This document shows positions 46,692 through 57,820 of a DNA stretch of 64,000 bases, in pieces; the stretch's first letter is position 1; each line of letters opens with the position of its first letter. Source of the stretch: Muscardinus avellanarius (taxonomy: Eukaryota; Chordata; Mammalia; Rodentia; Gliridae); NCBI GenBank assembly GCA_963383645.1, contig OY726572.1, positions 64,642,738 to 64,706,737 on the forward strand, given 5' to 3'. The position numbers were made by a program, and so were the translations under genes. The notes below the pieces were generated by a model. It searched no databases. It had not been told where the DNA came from and saw only the letters and a list, made by a program, of their open reading frames with translations.

Positions 46692-46854
46692 GTAAGATGG
46701 TACAGAGTGAGTGGGGGGCAGAGAAAGAAATAGCTGTAGATTTTCCTCCTTGTTATAGTTTGGTTGTTATGGGGGATATAGAATTTTGGTTTCCAGAGAT
46801 CAAAATTGTTTAAATCGTTAATGGCGCATTCCATAATTTTAAACAAGGAATAAT

Positions 46855-47085
46855 GCCGGGCAAGGTGGCGCATGCTTGTAATCCCCGAGCTTGGGAGGCT
46901 GAGACAGGAGGATCGCACGGGTTCGAAGCCAGCCTCAGCTACTTAGTGAGGCTCTCAGCAACTTAGTGAGACTCTATTTCCAAATAAAAAAGGTCTGGGA
47001 GTATAGCCTGGAGATAAAAAGCCTCTGGGTTCCACCCCCAGTACCACAAAAAAAAATAAAAAATAAAAAATAAACAAGGAATAAT
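46855..47085 (+). mobile_element. SINE type C'
   Basis: Full length with an AAAAAT-rich tail. 47086-47486 is plain AT-rich intron. Confidence 0.9.
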
Positions 47086-47486
47086 ATATTCAATTTGACT
47101 GCCATTGCGGCACACGGTTTATATATCCATATCCTCTGTGCTTTCATAATTAATTTTATGTGAAAGATAATACTAGCTGCAATTTGAAAATCTGTGAATG
47201 ATCAGAAGTAATAACTTTCCCATATGGTAGCGAGAGTAATCATTTTGAAACTATATGCCACCCTTAGCTTTCCCATCCTTTATTACTCCTCTAGGTCTTG
47301 ATGATAAATTTAGGATATTTTCCATCCAAGGAAGTGCTTAGAGAGTAACCTATGCTCAAGCAACATTGTTTGGCCAAGCAAAGAGATGTTTCTTGATACT
47401 TTGTAGAAACAAAGGGAAGAATTGTCACTTTCCTCTTAGGTCTTATCTGTAATGTTTCCTGTTTGTTTGCTTTTTCCTCTTGACAG

Positions 47487-47545
47487 TAAAGTGCATGAGG
47501 AACAAACCGGCATATTTTGCAGAAAGGCTTTATAAATCCATGAAG
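47487..47545 (+). CDS. ANXA4: ANXA4 exon 11 (residues 242-261)
   Basis: 59 nt, phase 1 to 0, acceptor GACAG, donor GTAAAT. It encodes KCMRNKPAYFAERLYKSMK, the first helix of repeat IV. A run of nine G and then a long C/T-rich tract begin within 30 bp of the donor. Confidence 0.97.
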
Positions 47546-47563
47546 GTAAATGGCCTCTTTTGG

Positions 47564-47635
47564 GGGGGGGGCGTCTTCTTTTCTTTTCTTTTCTTTTCTT
47601 TTCTTTTCTTTTCTTTTTACTTTTTTTTTTTTTTG
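47564..47635 (+). repeat. G9 run and (TTTTC)n pyrimidine tract
   Basis: G-run 47562-47571, then TTTTC pentamers at 47576-47617 and a T-run to 47634, starting about 20 bp after exon 11. Confidence 0.95.
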
Positions 47636-47691
47636 AACTGGGGATCAAACCCAGAGTGCTATATCATCTTTTAGCATCAGGAATGACTTTG

Positions 47692-47905
47692 GAGCCGGGC
47701 GTGGTGGCGCACGCTTGTAATCCACGCGCTTGGGAGGCAGAGACAGGAGGATCATGCTGGTTCGAAGCCAGCTGCGCTGGCTTAAGAGACCCTGTTTCCA
47801 AAATATATATATAAAATAGGTCTGGGAGTGTAGCCCGGAGGTAGAAGGGTTTCCAAGAACCCCAGTACCACCAAACAATAAAAAATAAAAATTAAAAAAC
47901 TAAAA
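47692..47905 (+). mobile_element. SINE type C
   Basis: Little diverged, hairpin GCCAGCTGCGCTGGC intact. Confidence 0.92.
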
Positions 47906-48014
47906 GGAATGACCTTGGCATTTCTTGTGTCCACCTTCTTAGGTTTACTTAAATCCCCCAACCTGAATTTCAGTCTGAAATATCCAAATTCAATTCATTA
48001 TATACTTCCAGAGT

Positions 48015-48320
48015 TCTGCTGCTAGTAATAATACTAAGTGATATTTATTGAGCACTGACAATGTGTGGATCACGGTGCTTTTTTTTCTTTTGCTGTATTG
48101 GGTATTGAATCCAGGGCTTTAAGCTCTAATGGTACTTAGTAGGCCATCACTGAGCCACAAACTGCAGCCCCAAATCACTGTTCTTCCTACTTTATTTCTA
48201 TGGATTAATTTTATCCCCACATCTCTATGGGGAAGGCACTATTACTTTCTTTCTACAGATGAGGATACTGAGGTATAGAAAGGATATGCAATTACCCAGG
48301 TTCCTCAGTGCTTCGTAAGC
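48015..48320 (-). mobile_element. MIR remnant split by an ID monomer
   Basis: GATATTTATTGAGCACTGACAATGTG and CTACAGATGAGGATACTGAGG are antisense MIR words; the ID-like monomer lies at 48080-48180. Confidence 0.65.
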
Positions 48321-48369
48321 CTGCAGGCTGGGACCATGAGAGGTACAGGAAAAAATCAAAATGTAGCCC

Positions 48370-48670
48370 TAGCCAGGCGTGGTGGGTGGCACATGCTTAT
48401 AATCCCAGTACCTGGGAGGTTGAGACAGGAGGATTGCAGATTCATGTACAGCCTCAGCTGCTTAGTGAGGCCATCTGCAATTTAGTGAGAGCTTGTTTCA
48501 AAATAAAGAATAAAAAATAGGGCTGGGGATATAGCTCAGAGGTAGAATGCACCTGGGTTCCATCCCCAGTACTGCCAAAAAAAAAAAAAAAAATAGGACT
48601 GGGAATTAGCTCGGAGATAGAATGCCACTGAGTTCCATCCCCAGTACCACAAAACAAACAAACAAACAAA
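48370..48670 (+). mobile_element. SINE type A with doubled right half
   Basis: Body to 48593, then a second right half at 48594-48655 and an (AAAC)n tail. Confidence 0.87.
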
Positions 48671-48707
48671 AAACTGTAGCCCTTGCTCTCAAAAATTGTC
48701 TATCCTA

Positions 48708-48875
48708 GCTGGGTATGATGGTTGGTACAAGCCTGTAATCCCAGAACAGGAGAATTCAGCTTCAGCAACTTAGTAAGGCTCTCAGCAAATTAGTGACACA
48801 CTATTTCCAGATAAAAAACAAAATAAGGCTGAGAGTGTAGTTCAGAGGTAGAATACCCCTGGGTTCAGTCCCTAG

Positions 48876-48924
<49 letters not shown>
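48708..48924 (+). mobile_element. SINE type A with (CA)n tail
   Basis: Left half shortened; (CA)n 48878-48922. 48925-49337 has a G-run at 48995 and no other feature. Confidence 0.83.
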
Positions 48925-48928
<4 letters not shown>

Positions 48929-49337
48929 GACAGTAGTTGGGGATTGAAATGCTACACAGAAGAAAAGGTGTATTTTTTCAATATTTGGGTTTTCGGGGGG
49001 GGGGAATCTAAAAAAGAATATGTAAAAATAATTGGGGACTGGAGGAATAGCTGAGCTCTAGGGCACATGGCAGAACCCCCAAGGACGTTCCCCACAGGAG
49101 AAGGAGGAATCGTAGAGGAAGCAGGCAGGCTGGGGCTGGACGCACAGCATATGTTTCTAGAAGGCAAAGCGGTGTCCTTTGGTTGGAATAGAGGAGGTTG
49201 GAAAGTCTGAGGAAACGTATTGGGCAGGCCTCCGAGGTCGTAGAGCAGAGGACTCCAGCTTGCCCTGCTAGCCTGTGGAAGAGCACGCTCTGAAACCAGC
49301 TGGCCTTCTTCCTCAGGGATCTGGTTTTCTTCCTTAG

Positions 49338-49460
49338 GGCTTGGGCACGGACGATGACACCCTCATCAGAGTGATGGTCTCTCGCGCAGAGGTTGACATG
49401 CTGGACATCCGGGCAAACTTCAAGCGGCTCTATGGGAAGTCTCTGTACTCCTTTATCAAG
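49338..49460 (+). CDS. ANXA4: ANXA4 exon 12 (residues 262-302)
   Basis: 123 nt, phase 0 to 0, acceptor CTTAG, donor GTGGGC. It encodes the repeat IV calcium loop GLGTDDD and helices up to [11 protein letters not shown]. This stretch is typical of the best-conserved end of annexins. Confidence 0.97.
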
Positions 49461-50199
49461 GTGGGCCCCAGAGGGACCTGCATTAGAGGGCGGCGCTCTG
49501 GCCTCAGCCTTCAGCACTTCTGTCTCTCTCCTTCTTGGCGGCTCCCCTTCTTCTTGGCGGCTACCGTGCCCTATAAAGTTGGCCCTCTACTCCAGATATT
49601 TCCGGTCTCTCTCCTTTCACACAGATCTTTACAGCTTTGCCAGGTTATAGGCTGAAAACAATGCAGTAATTCGCTCTGTTAGCTCTGGACAGAGAAAGAT
49701 TATATTTGGATACTTTTAAGAGTACAGAAATTCCACGTCTACCTAATAACAATAAAGAAGCAACTGAACCCCAAATCCTGTGCAGGGCCAGCTGAGGTCT
49801 GCTGGAACTATGGGAAGACATTTTTGTTTTCCTGGAGTGCTGTTCTTTACCTGGTACCAGACATCTAGGAGGCCTGAGATGGCATGGGATGACGAGAAAT
49901 GAGTCACATCCCTCAAAACCCCCTCATTAGAGGGATTTGGCTTCTTGAGGAAGCCAGAAGAGTCCCATAAACATGAAGCTGAGACCAGTTTCTCTAGATG
50001 CTGGGCTTGCCTGCACAACAAACTTCACATCAGCATTTGATCGATGAATTCAGTCTTCAGAGACATAAAGAATACATTGCCCAGGGTTCAATAATAGTTG
50101 TCAAAAGAAAAACAGAAAAGCAGAGGCACAAGCTATACATATAATGGAAAAATGATAACAGATAAAAATGTAAGTTATAATAATAAAAATAAACTCTCA

Positions 50200-50552
50200 G
50201 GCAGCCGGGTGTGGGGGCACACGCTTGGAATCCCAGCATTTGGGAGGCTGAGACCGGAGGATCGTGGTTCGCAGACAGCTTCAGCTACTACGTAGTGAGG
50301 CCCTCTGCAACTCAGTGAGACCCTGTTTCAAAATAGAGAATAAAAAAAGGGCAAGGGGTGTAGCTCGGAGGTCTTATGCCCCTGGGTTTCATTCCCAGAC
50401 CCGCAAAATAAATGAATGAATGAATAAATGAATAAACAAACAAATAAATAAATAAATAAAATAGAATAAAGGATAAAATATAGGGCTGGCGATAAAGCTC
50501 GGAGGTAGAATGCCCCTGGCTTCCATCCCCAGTACTGAAAAAAAAAAAAACA
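50200..50552 (+). mobile_element. SINE type B with extra right half
   Basis: Body 50200-50408, AATG/AATA tail to 50465, second right half 50480-50540. 49461-50199 before it has no SINE and no gene. Confidence 0.87.
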
Positions 50553-50642
50553 ACTCAGATTAAGTACAAACATATGATCCAGTTTTATGAGGAACAGCGA
50601 AAATATAGTGGCATGTAAAAAACTTATTGAAAAAGGCAAGGA
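50553..50642 (+). mobile_element. Old L1 3' scrap
   Basis: ACAAACATATGATCCAGTTTTATG is a common L1ME-type phrase; another longer piece lies at 51640-52260. Confidence 0.5.
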
Positions 50643-51050
50643 AGCCAGGTGTGGTGGCGCATGCTTGTAATCCCCTCGCTTGGGAGCCCGAGACAGGAGG
50701 ATCGCACAGGTTCGAAGCCAGTCTCAGCTACTTAGTGAGGCTCTCAGCAACTTAGTGAGACCCTGTTTCTAATAAAATATAAAAATAGGTCTGGGAGTAT
50801 AGCCCAGAGGTAAAAAAAAAAAAAAAAAAAAGGCAAGGAAAAGAAAATAGCCGGTGCGCACGCTTGTAATCCTAGCATTCCGGAGGCTGAGACAGGAGGA
50901 TCGTGGTTCGTGGACAGCCTCAGCTACTTAGTGAGAACCTGTTTCAAAATAAAGAATAAAAAAACAGGGCAGGGGGTTTGTATCTTAAAGGTTGAATGCC
51001 CCTGGATTCCATCTCTAGACCCACAAAAAAGAGAGAAAGAAAGAAAGAAA
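50643..51050 (+). mobile_element. SINE type C' and type B
   Basis: C' at 50643-50832, cut within its right half by an A-run. Type B at 50850-51050 with a short GAAA tail. Confidence 0.85.
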
Positions 51051-51089
51051 GAGGAAAATTAATATTACTAATTAAATTTTGAACTCTAA

Positions 51090-51480
51090 GCCAGGCATGG
51101 TGGCTCACACTTATAATCCCAGTACTTGGGAGGCTGATACAGGAGGATTGCAGGTTCCAAGCTAGCCTTGGCAACTTATCTGAGGTTCTCAGCAAGCTAG
51201 TGAATCCATGTTTCCACATAAGAAGTAAAATCGGGCCAGGGGTGTAGCTTGGAGGTAGAAAGCCAGGCATGGTGGCTCACACTTATAATCCCAGTACTTG
51301 GGAGGCTGATACAGGAGGATTGCAGGTTCCAAGCTAGCCTTGGCAACTTATCTGAGGTTCTCAGCAAGCTAGTGAATCCATGTTTCCACATAAGAAGTAA
51401 AATCGGGCCAGGGGTGTAGCTTGGAGGTAGAAAGCCTATGGGTTCAATCCTCAGCACCAAAAAAAAAAAAACAACAACAA
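51090..51480 (+). mobile_element. Type A SINE, tandemly duplicated
   Basis: Copy 1 is 51090-51261 and copy 2 is 51262-51433, period 172. No difference is seen between the two, while both carry the same departures from type A (for example GGCTGATACAGG, TTATCTGAGG). The 3' end CCTCAGCACC and tail follow only copy 2. Confidence 0.93.
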
Positions 51481-51639
51481 CAAAAAAAACTTTTTAATTC
51501 TATAGACAGATTCCGTCTATTTTAGTGCTCATGAAGATAGGGCAGACAAAAGTTGATCTGTTGGTTTGGGGGATATAGTTCAATATATGCACAAGGCCCT
51601 GGGTTCAATACTCAACACCCACACACAAAAAATTAGACC

Positions 51640-52262
51640 ATAAAAAATTCCCATGTAGAAATCACAGAACCTTTCTGAAAGGCTATTTTGCAACCCATAT
51701 CAAAAGGCTTAAGAAAATATATGACCTTATTTATCCAGTAATTTTTGTTTTATGAAAATTTATTCGGGATAAACTATGCAAAAAGCGCACAAAAACTTAA
51801 CCTACAGTACATTTACTGTGGCAGTGCTTCCCATAGTGAAAAACTGGAAACAAGATAAATATATTCGACAATGGGGATGGGTGTGATCAAGTGAATTGTT
51901 TTTACCTGTGTTCAGCGGAATACTCTGAAAACTTTGTAGAAGAGTATTTAATAAAATAGGAAGTATTCGGGCGTTATTATAAGTAACAAAGCAGAATACA
52001 GGGCTTGGGATAGCCTGGGTGAGGCCTTGGGTTAAATCCCCAACAACACATGGAGAGACACGCATGTGTGCACAGACACACACACAAACTAGGTTGGAGA
52101 TGAATATTGTAATCCATCACAGAGGCATCTATATGCATAGAAAAAAGACTGCAAGGATATTCACATACCAAAACATCATAGTAGTCTGTAGATGGTAAAA
52201 TGATGGGTAATTCTTATGTTCTTTTATGTCTTTACTGAACAAGCATTTTTTGCAATAAAATA
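51640..52262 (+). mobile_element. Ancient L1 3' remnant with an ID insertion
   Basis: GGCAGTGCTTCCCATAGTGAAAAACTGG, ACAATGGGGATGG and GTAGTCTGTAGATGGTAAAATG follow the old L1 3' order; an ID-like monomer at 51985-52085 splits it. Confidence 0.6.
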
Positions 52263-52393
52263 ATTTTAAAGGGCTCATAAAAAATCCAAGCCAAGCTTGA
52301 GGTTAACTCAGCTGGCTTTGAACTTTGTTTTGTGTTTAAAATCCCACATATCTGACTATTATCTGACTCTCACTTTGCTTGCCTTCCCCCCAG

Positions 52394-52453
52394 GGTGACA
52401 CATCTGGAGACTATAAGAAGGTGCTGCTCATTCTCTGCGGAGGAGATGATTAA
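52394..52453 (+). CDS. ANXA4: ANXA4 exon 13, C-terminus and stop
   Basis: The acceptor is CCCCAG. The exon encodes GDTSGDYKK, with D304 as repeat IV cap, then LCGGDD and TAA at 52451-52453. The GGDD ending matches known ANXA4 proteins. The exon continues into the 3' UTR. Confidence 0.98.
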   Translation, partial: GDTSGDYKKVLLILCGGDD

Positions 52454-53450
52454 AACAAAATCCCAGCCTTGTCTCTTCTCAATGCTGAATTTATTTTTAA
52501 AGTTCATTTTTCTACATCGCTATTACCATTATCTCAGAATGCTTATTTCCAATTAAAACGCCTACAGTTGCCTCCTAGGATATAGACTGTCTATATTATT
52601 ATCATCTATAATTAGTCATTATGATGCTTTAAAGCTGTACTTGCATTTCAAAGCGTATAAGATCTAAGTAGAGACTTAAAATTAGAAATTAAAATGTACT
52701 TTGGGGTTTTGACAAGTTGTTTCCTCATGTGTGTTTCACAGAAATTGAATCTATTAACTTATTTCTTATTTTCTTTTTAGTAAAAAAAAAACTTAAAATG
52801 AAAGATTGTACTAAAATCACTTTCTTTCCTAATCATACTTTTAGAGTGATTAGTAATTTCTTCATTGGAAATTGTGAATCTCTAGTTGGTAGGAACACCC
52901 ATCCACTTTCCTGTTTTACATAGTCACAGAAGGAGAACATTCACAAATCTCCTGCTTTTTGGTTTTGTCTATAGTGTTAGTTGATCTTACTGTTTGGCAT
53001 GAGAGACGTCCTTCATCTTATTTCATATTGAATCACTTTTTCTAGGTTGAAATGTACCAAAATCAACCCATCTGAACAAGTGAAATCTTCAGTGCGATTA
53101 TACAGATCTTATGTCTGCTTATCAAACATAAATGCTGAACATTCCACAACATTACAGTTTATGTCTTACTCTAACTTAAAAGTGAATGGGGAGGGAAAGG
53201 CTTCAAGTAAAGGCAATTCTGGTAATGATGTGATGCTCTGAATTTTGTTTGCCTTAAAGAAAACCTTTTTGTGCTTAATTTTTTTAAATATTTGATTTTG
53301 TTAATTTGTAGTAATTTACATTTGCACTATGCCTTTTCAACCCTATAATAATTCTGTACTTTCAAGTATAATTGGACCTAATTAAAAAGTTCAGTTTGTA
53401 TACAATATGGAAAAATAATTTTAATTAAAAAAGTTGACTTTAAAATGCTG
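52454..53450 (+). other. ANXA4: ANXA4 3' UTR with probable poly(A) signal at 53424-53429
   Basis: About 1 kb of AT-rich, SINE-free sequence follows the stop. An ATTAAA hexamer at 53424-53429 is followed by a TGTGT/TTCTTG element, a plausible cleavage signal. Earlier ATTAAA hexamers near 52553 and 52686 could give shorter forms. The end is an estimate; the first downstream SINE starts at about 53525. Small open frames at 52717-52923 and 53047-53241 lie inside this UTR and are not taken as genes. Confidence 0.7.
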
Positions 53451-53524
53451 TGTATTCTTGCTCTGATTGACTTTTCCACTTCTGCTATTTTTCATCTCGG
53501 ACCATGAAAGGAGCTATTTGTGTG

Positions 53525-53721
53525 TGGGGAGGTACTGGGGGTGGAACCCAGGGGCTTTTCTACATCCAGGCTATACTCCCGGACCTATTTTATAGTTTAT
53601 TTGGAAACTAAATTGCTGAGAGCCTCACTCAGTAGCTGAGGCTGGCTTCAAATCTGTGTGATCCTCCTGTCTCAGCCTCCCAACTGCTGGGATTACAAAC
53701 ATGTGCCACCACACCTGGCTA
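53525..53721 (-). mobile_element. SINE type C', just after ANXA4
   Basis: Full length with a small deletion in the linker region; marks the practical end of the 3' UTR. Confidence 0.87.
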
Positions 53722-53789
53722 AAAAGCTATTCTTTTTAGGTATTGTGACACTCGTTTTCTATTTAGAATTAGGACATAAGAAAAAATAA

Positions 53790-53992
53790 GCCAGGTTTGG
53801 TGGTACATACCTGTAATCCCAGTACTTGGGAGGCTGAGACAAGAGGAGCACAGATTTGAAGCCAGCCTTAGCAATTTAGGAAGCTCCCTTCCCACCCTAT
53901 AAGACAGTGAGACTATGTTTCAAAATAAAAATAATAAAATAGGGCTAGGGGTGTAGCTTGGAGGTAGAATGCCCCTGGGTTCAATTTCCAGT

Positions 53993-54036
<44 letters not shown>
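53790..54036 (+). mobile_element. SINE type A with (CA)n tail
   Basis: Tail 53996-54036. The 54037-54545 stretch holds only an ID scrap (54178-54225) and T/G-rich sequence. Confidence 0.87.
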
Positions 54037-54039
<3 letters not shown>

Positions 54040-54546
54040 TTATGTTTGCCTACTGCTATGAAACTGTTTACATATGCCAAACACTACTCAATAATCTTAA
54101 ATAATGTATTGACTTACCTCTGGAAATGAGCCATGCTCTTATTCTAAGCACAACATTTATATTAAATATATTTTGGGACTGTGGGTGTAGCTCAGTGGTA
54201 AAGCACAAGTTTAGCACTGGTTAGTTATAGCTAGATAAGGGTATTTGCCTTCTCTGTCCACTGTATATTGATTATAATTTGGTGGTAAAATAATATGGAT
54301 TTGCTTTTTAGTTTAGTGCTACTTGTCTATTCTAAGTGATGGAGTTATTGGTGAAAGCTACTCATGTGACTATTTAGACATTCCAGTTAACTACAAGAAA
54401 TAATTCTGCCACTTGGACACCTACCCACAAGACTGTGGAAGCTCCATTCAACTTTATGCGCCTTTAAGCACATTGGGTTTTTTGTTTTGTTTTGGTTTGG
54501 TTTTGGGTATGTGTGTGTTGGTAATTTACCTTTTTAAAATTAATTA

Positions 54547-55155
54547 GCCGAGCATGGTGGTACAAGCTTGTAATTCCAGCATTCGGGAAGCTGAGACAAG
54601 AGGATTGCGGTTCACAGCCGCAGCTACTTAGGCCCTCTGCAACTTAGTGAGACCCTGTTTCAAAATAAAGAATAAAAAATAGGGCAGGGGGCCGGGCGTG
54701 GTGGCGCACGCTTGTAATCCCCACACTTGGGAGCAGAGACAGGAGGATCGCGCAGGTTCAAAGCCAGCCATGCTGGCTCAAGAGACCGTTTCAAAAATAT
54801 AAAATAGGTCTGGGAATGTAGCCCGGAGGTAGAAGGGCTTCCAGGAACCCCAGTACCACCAAAAAAAAAAAAAAAAAAAAAAAAATAGGGCAGGTGGTGT
54901 AGCCTTGGAAGTAGAATGCCCCTGGGTTCCATCCCTAGACCTGCAGAAAAATATTAATTAATTAATTAATTAATTATTTTTTGTGATATTGAGGATTGAA
55001 CTGAGAGGCGTTCAGCCTTGGAGCTACACCTCCAGCCCTTTTTATTTTATTATTTGGAAGCAGGGTCTAGCCTTGCTAAATTGCTGAGGCTAGCTTCAAA
55101 TGATCCTCCTGTCTCAGCCTCCCAAGTACTGGGATTAAGCATGCACTACCTTGGG
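54547..55155. mobile_element. Plus type C nested in type B, then a minus SINE
   Basis: Outer left half 54547-54688, inner type C 54690-54885, outer right half 54886-54950, (ATTA)n at 54955-54978, minus old copy 54980-55155. Confidence 0.83.
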
Positions 55156-55259
55156 TGCAGCTTAGTAGTTTATCTTTGAATGATATGTGGTTTAGTCAAA
55201 CTTTTAAAACAAATAGTATTTATTGATCAAAAGCTTTTGAGAAAGAAGGAATGTTTTTT

Positions 55260-55430
55260 TTTTTATTTTGTATGTGTGTGGGAGAGGTGTTCTACTTCCA
55301 ATGTACGTTCTCAGCCTTTTTTACTTTTTATTTTGAGACAGGGCTTTGCTAAATTGCTAAGGGTCTCCCTGAATCACTGAGGCCGTCCTTGAACCTGTGA
55401 TCCTCCTGGGATTATAGGCATATACCACTG
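55260..55430 (-). mobile_element. Decayed SINE
   Basis: Right half mostly lost; left half GCTTTGCTAAATTGCTAAGG to ATATACCACTGTGCC. Confidence 0.65.
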
Positions 55431-55455
55431 TGCCTGTGTATGTGAGGTGTTTTGG

Positions 55456-55456
<1 letters not shown>

Positions 55457-55498
<42 letters not shown>
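55457..55498 (+). repeat. (TG)n microsatellite
   Basis: About 20 TG units. Confidence 0.95.
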
Positions 55499-55502
<4 letters not shown>

Positions 55503-55514
55503 ACTATTTTTCGT

Positions 55515-55990
55515 TTTTGGTACTGGGGATGGAACCCAAGGGCATAGGAGCATTCTACCCCCGAGCTACGCCCCCAGCCCTATTTTTTATTTACTTATTA
55601 TTATTTTTTGTGTGTGCTACTGGGGTTCCTGGAAACCCTTCTACCTCTGGGCTACACTCTCAGACCTATTTTTTATATCTTCTTATTTGGAAACAGGGTC
55701 TCCTAAGCCAGCGCGGCTGGCTTCAAACCTGCGCGATCCTCCTGTCTCAGCCTCCCAAGCGCGGGGATTAGAAGCATGCGCCACCACGCCCGGCTTATTC
55801 TTTATTTTGAAACCAGGTCTCACTGAGTCACAAAGGGCTTCACTAAGTAGCTGAGGCTGTCTGTGAACCACGATCCACCTATCTCAGCCTCCCAAATGCT
55901 GGGAAAGCGTGCGCCACCACACACGGCAGGACTGTGGTACTTTGGAGTGAACCCAGGTGATTACAGGTATATGCCACTGTGCCTGGGCTT
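55515..55990 (-). mobile_element. Type C SINE nested in a type B
   Basis: Outer right half 55515-55600, inner type C 55612-55795, outer left half 55796-55926, then a small older scrap to 55990. Confidence 0.85.
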
Positions 55991-56052
55991 GTTATATTGA
56001 ACAAGAAAAACTTTGAGAGATAATTAACTTTTTGTTTCCTTTTTCATTTTCT

Positions 56053-56086
<34 letters not shown>

Positions 56087-56094
56087 TTTTTTTT

Positions 56095-56255
56095 TTTGAT
56101 ACTGAAGGGTATTCTACCTCTAAGCAATGCCCTCAGCCCTATTTTTTTTTTTTTTAACAGGGTCTCACTAAGTTGTGGAGGGCCTCACCAAGTTGCTGAA
56201 GCTGGCCTTGAACCTGTGATCCTCTTGTCTCAGCCTTCCGTGTACTGGGATTGCA

Positions 56256-56297
<42 letters not shown>
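56095..56297 (-). mobile_element. SINE type A beside (CA)n
   Basis: Body 56095-56255 and a (CA)n at 56257-56297 on the head side. Confidence 0.82.
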
Positions 56298-56298
<1 letters not shown>

Positions 56299-57055
56299 CT
56301 TATTGTTTATTTTCATTGATCAAATGGGACTAGTTCTACTTCTTCAGATACAAATTCAAATAGATGATAGGGTCATGACTTTTCTGCTCACTCTTAAGTT
56401 TTGAAAAGTGTCCACTGTGTAGTGTCTTAAGGTCACAAAACAGTGTCATTTCGGTAATTAATATATCCAGTCAAAATGCCAAAATAAATTTATAGTTCAG
56501 GTTTCTTCCCTAGTGCCAGTGAGAAGCTGGTTTTGGGTGAAGGGATTCCCTTTGTTTCTCCACCTAGGGTTCCTTTCATCCCCCTCCCCCAAGCCTACCT
56601 TGCCTACATTGTAGGGGCTGGGAGGAGAGTAAAATGGAAGCAAAAAAGTGTTCATCTGTTATTGCTGTGTGGCAGATAAGCTGATTCTTGTGCGCTTTCT
56701 TGTCTGTGCCATCACTGGAGAACTACTCACCTGAGGTTCCACTGGTGAGATAAATGTAGCTCTTTTTCAGCAGTGGAAATTTATTGATGCCTTTATGTTC
56801 TCTGCTAAAGTCTATTTGCCCTTGCACTCAGGGCTCTTGGGCAGGATTTAAAAAGCTCCATGCCGGCCGTCTCATGGAGGCCCACATCTGCTTTATGGGA
56901 AACACCCACACATCTTTTTTGTTGACAAACCCTGTGCATACAAGTTGATCCTCTTGCAGACATTCCTGCCTCCCACCTCCACGCCAAGCTACCTTAGAGT
57001 TAGGCTCTCTGTTTTCAGATTTCTCAGGAATGAATCAGACACCAGCCCGGGGGGA
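56298..57055 (+). other. Unique intergenic sequence
   Basis: No SINE, no open frame of note; nothing recognised. Confidence 0.5.
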
Positions 57056-57540
57056 CCCCCAAACTACATATACTGACGGTGGGAGGGTAAACTGGTGCCT
57101 GATGCAATCAGTTCAGAGCAATTTGGCAATAGCTAATAAAGTTTAAAATATCCCAGTGATTCATTAAGCGGGATGGTGATCTGCCTGGTGAATCTCTTGC
57201 ACATAATGTTCATTTCTGCTCTAAGTACATTAAAGTAGAAATAATCTAACTCCCAAGCAAATTGTAGGTCACTTTTGTAATTCATAGTGAAAATTGACTG
57301 TCATCAAAAGTATAATTTTGAGAGAGGAGAAAGGTGTGGGGTGATAGGTATTGTATGATTCCACTTAATTATATGCCTTAATGCGCAAACTATATTGTTC
57401 ATATAAGGACAGGCATGGGAATAATAAAGCACACCATCCTCAAAACATGATCATCGCTGGTGAAGGAGGCAGATGGAGACCAAGGGGACTTCTTTGTATT
57501 CTTATTGTTATACTTAAGAGAACTAATTATACATCAGTAA
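57056..57540 (+). mobile_element. Ancient L1 3' remnant upstream of GMCL1
   Basis: GGTGGGAGGGTAAACTGGTGC, CAATTTGGCAATAGCTAA and GTATGATTCCACTTAATTATATG are old L1 words in this order. Tentative. Confidence 0.5.
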
Positions 57541-57762
57541 AGATGGGTGCGTTTAGAATGAAAAACAAAGGTGCAGCCCCAGCACGAGGAAGCTTCTCCA
57601 AGGATGAACCCCAAGAGCTTGGGATGGGGTCCCTCGCCCAGCATGGGGCCCAGTGAGCATCTGGAACTCAAAGAATCTTTGCAGAAAGACAGACTTGCAG
57701 TCCCAAGTCCTGCACAAGACACCAGGATGTGTGAAGTACTGTCAAATACTAGGTCGAACTCC

Positions 57763-57820
57763 AGGCTCAGGCTCAGGGTCAGGGTCAGGGTCAGGGTCAG
57801 GGTCAGGCTCAGGGTCAGGG

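Larger units (their letters stand above)
17100..53450 (+). other. ANXA4: ANXA4 gene, exon 2 to 3' end (12 coding exons)
   Basis: Annexin A4 is a cytosolic Ca2+-dependent phospholipid-binding protein that self-associates on membranes and is abundant in secretory epithelia (family knowledge). The twelve coding segments sum to 966 nt including the stop, i.e. 321 residues, the usual ANXA4 length, with no frameshift or stop. Four annexin repeats are visible at about residues 18-86, 87-160, 170-245 and 246-321. Type II calcium loops of the GxGTD kind lie at residues 31-35, 103-107 and 262-266. The matching acidic caps are E73, D145 and D304. Repeat III has the diverged loop GEKKWGTDE with E229 as its likely cap. 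The short N-terminus (about 17 residues) and the reading 'ATKGG' after MAM separate it from A5, A3 and A8. The first, non-coding exon and the promoter are not in the window; intron 1 runs off the left edge. Confidence 0.98.

Noticed and set aside
52717..53241. Two small frames in the ANXA4 3' UTR
   Set aside because: AT-rich, no features, located after the stop inside the last exon.
54178..54225. Possible tRNA gene (GTGTAGCTCAGTGGTAAAGCA)
   Set aside because: No cloverleaf can be completed; it is an ID-type SINE fragment derived from a tRNA.
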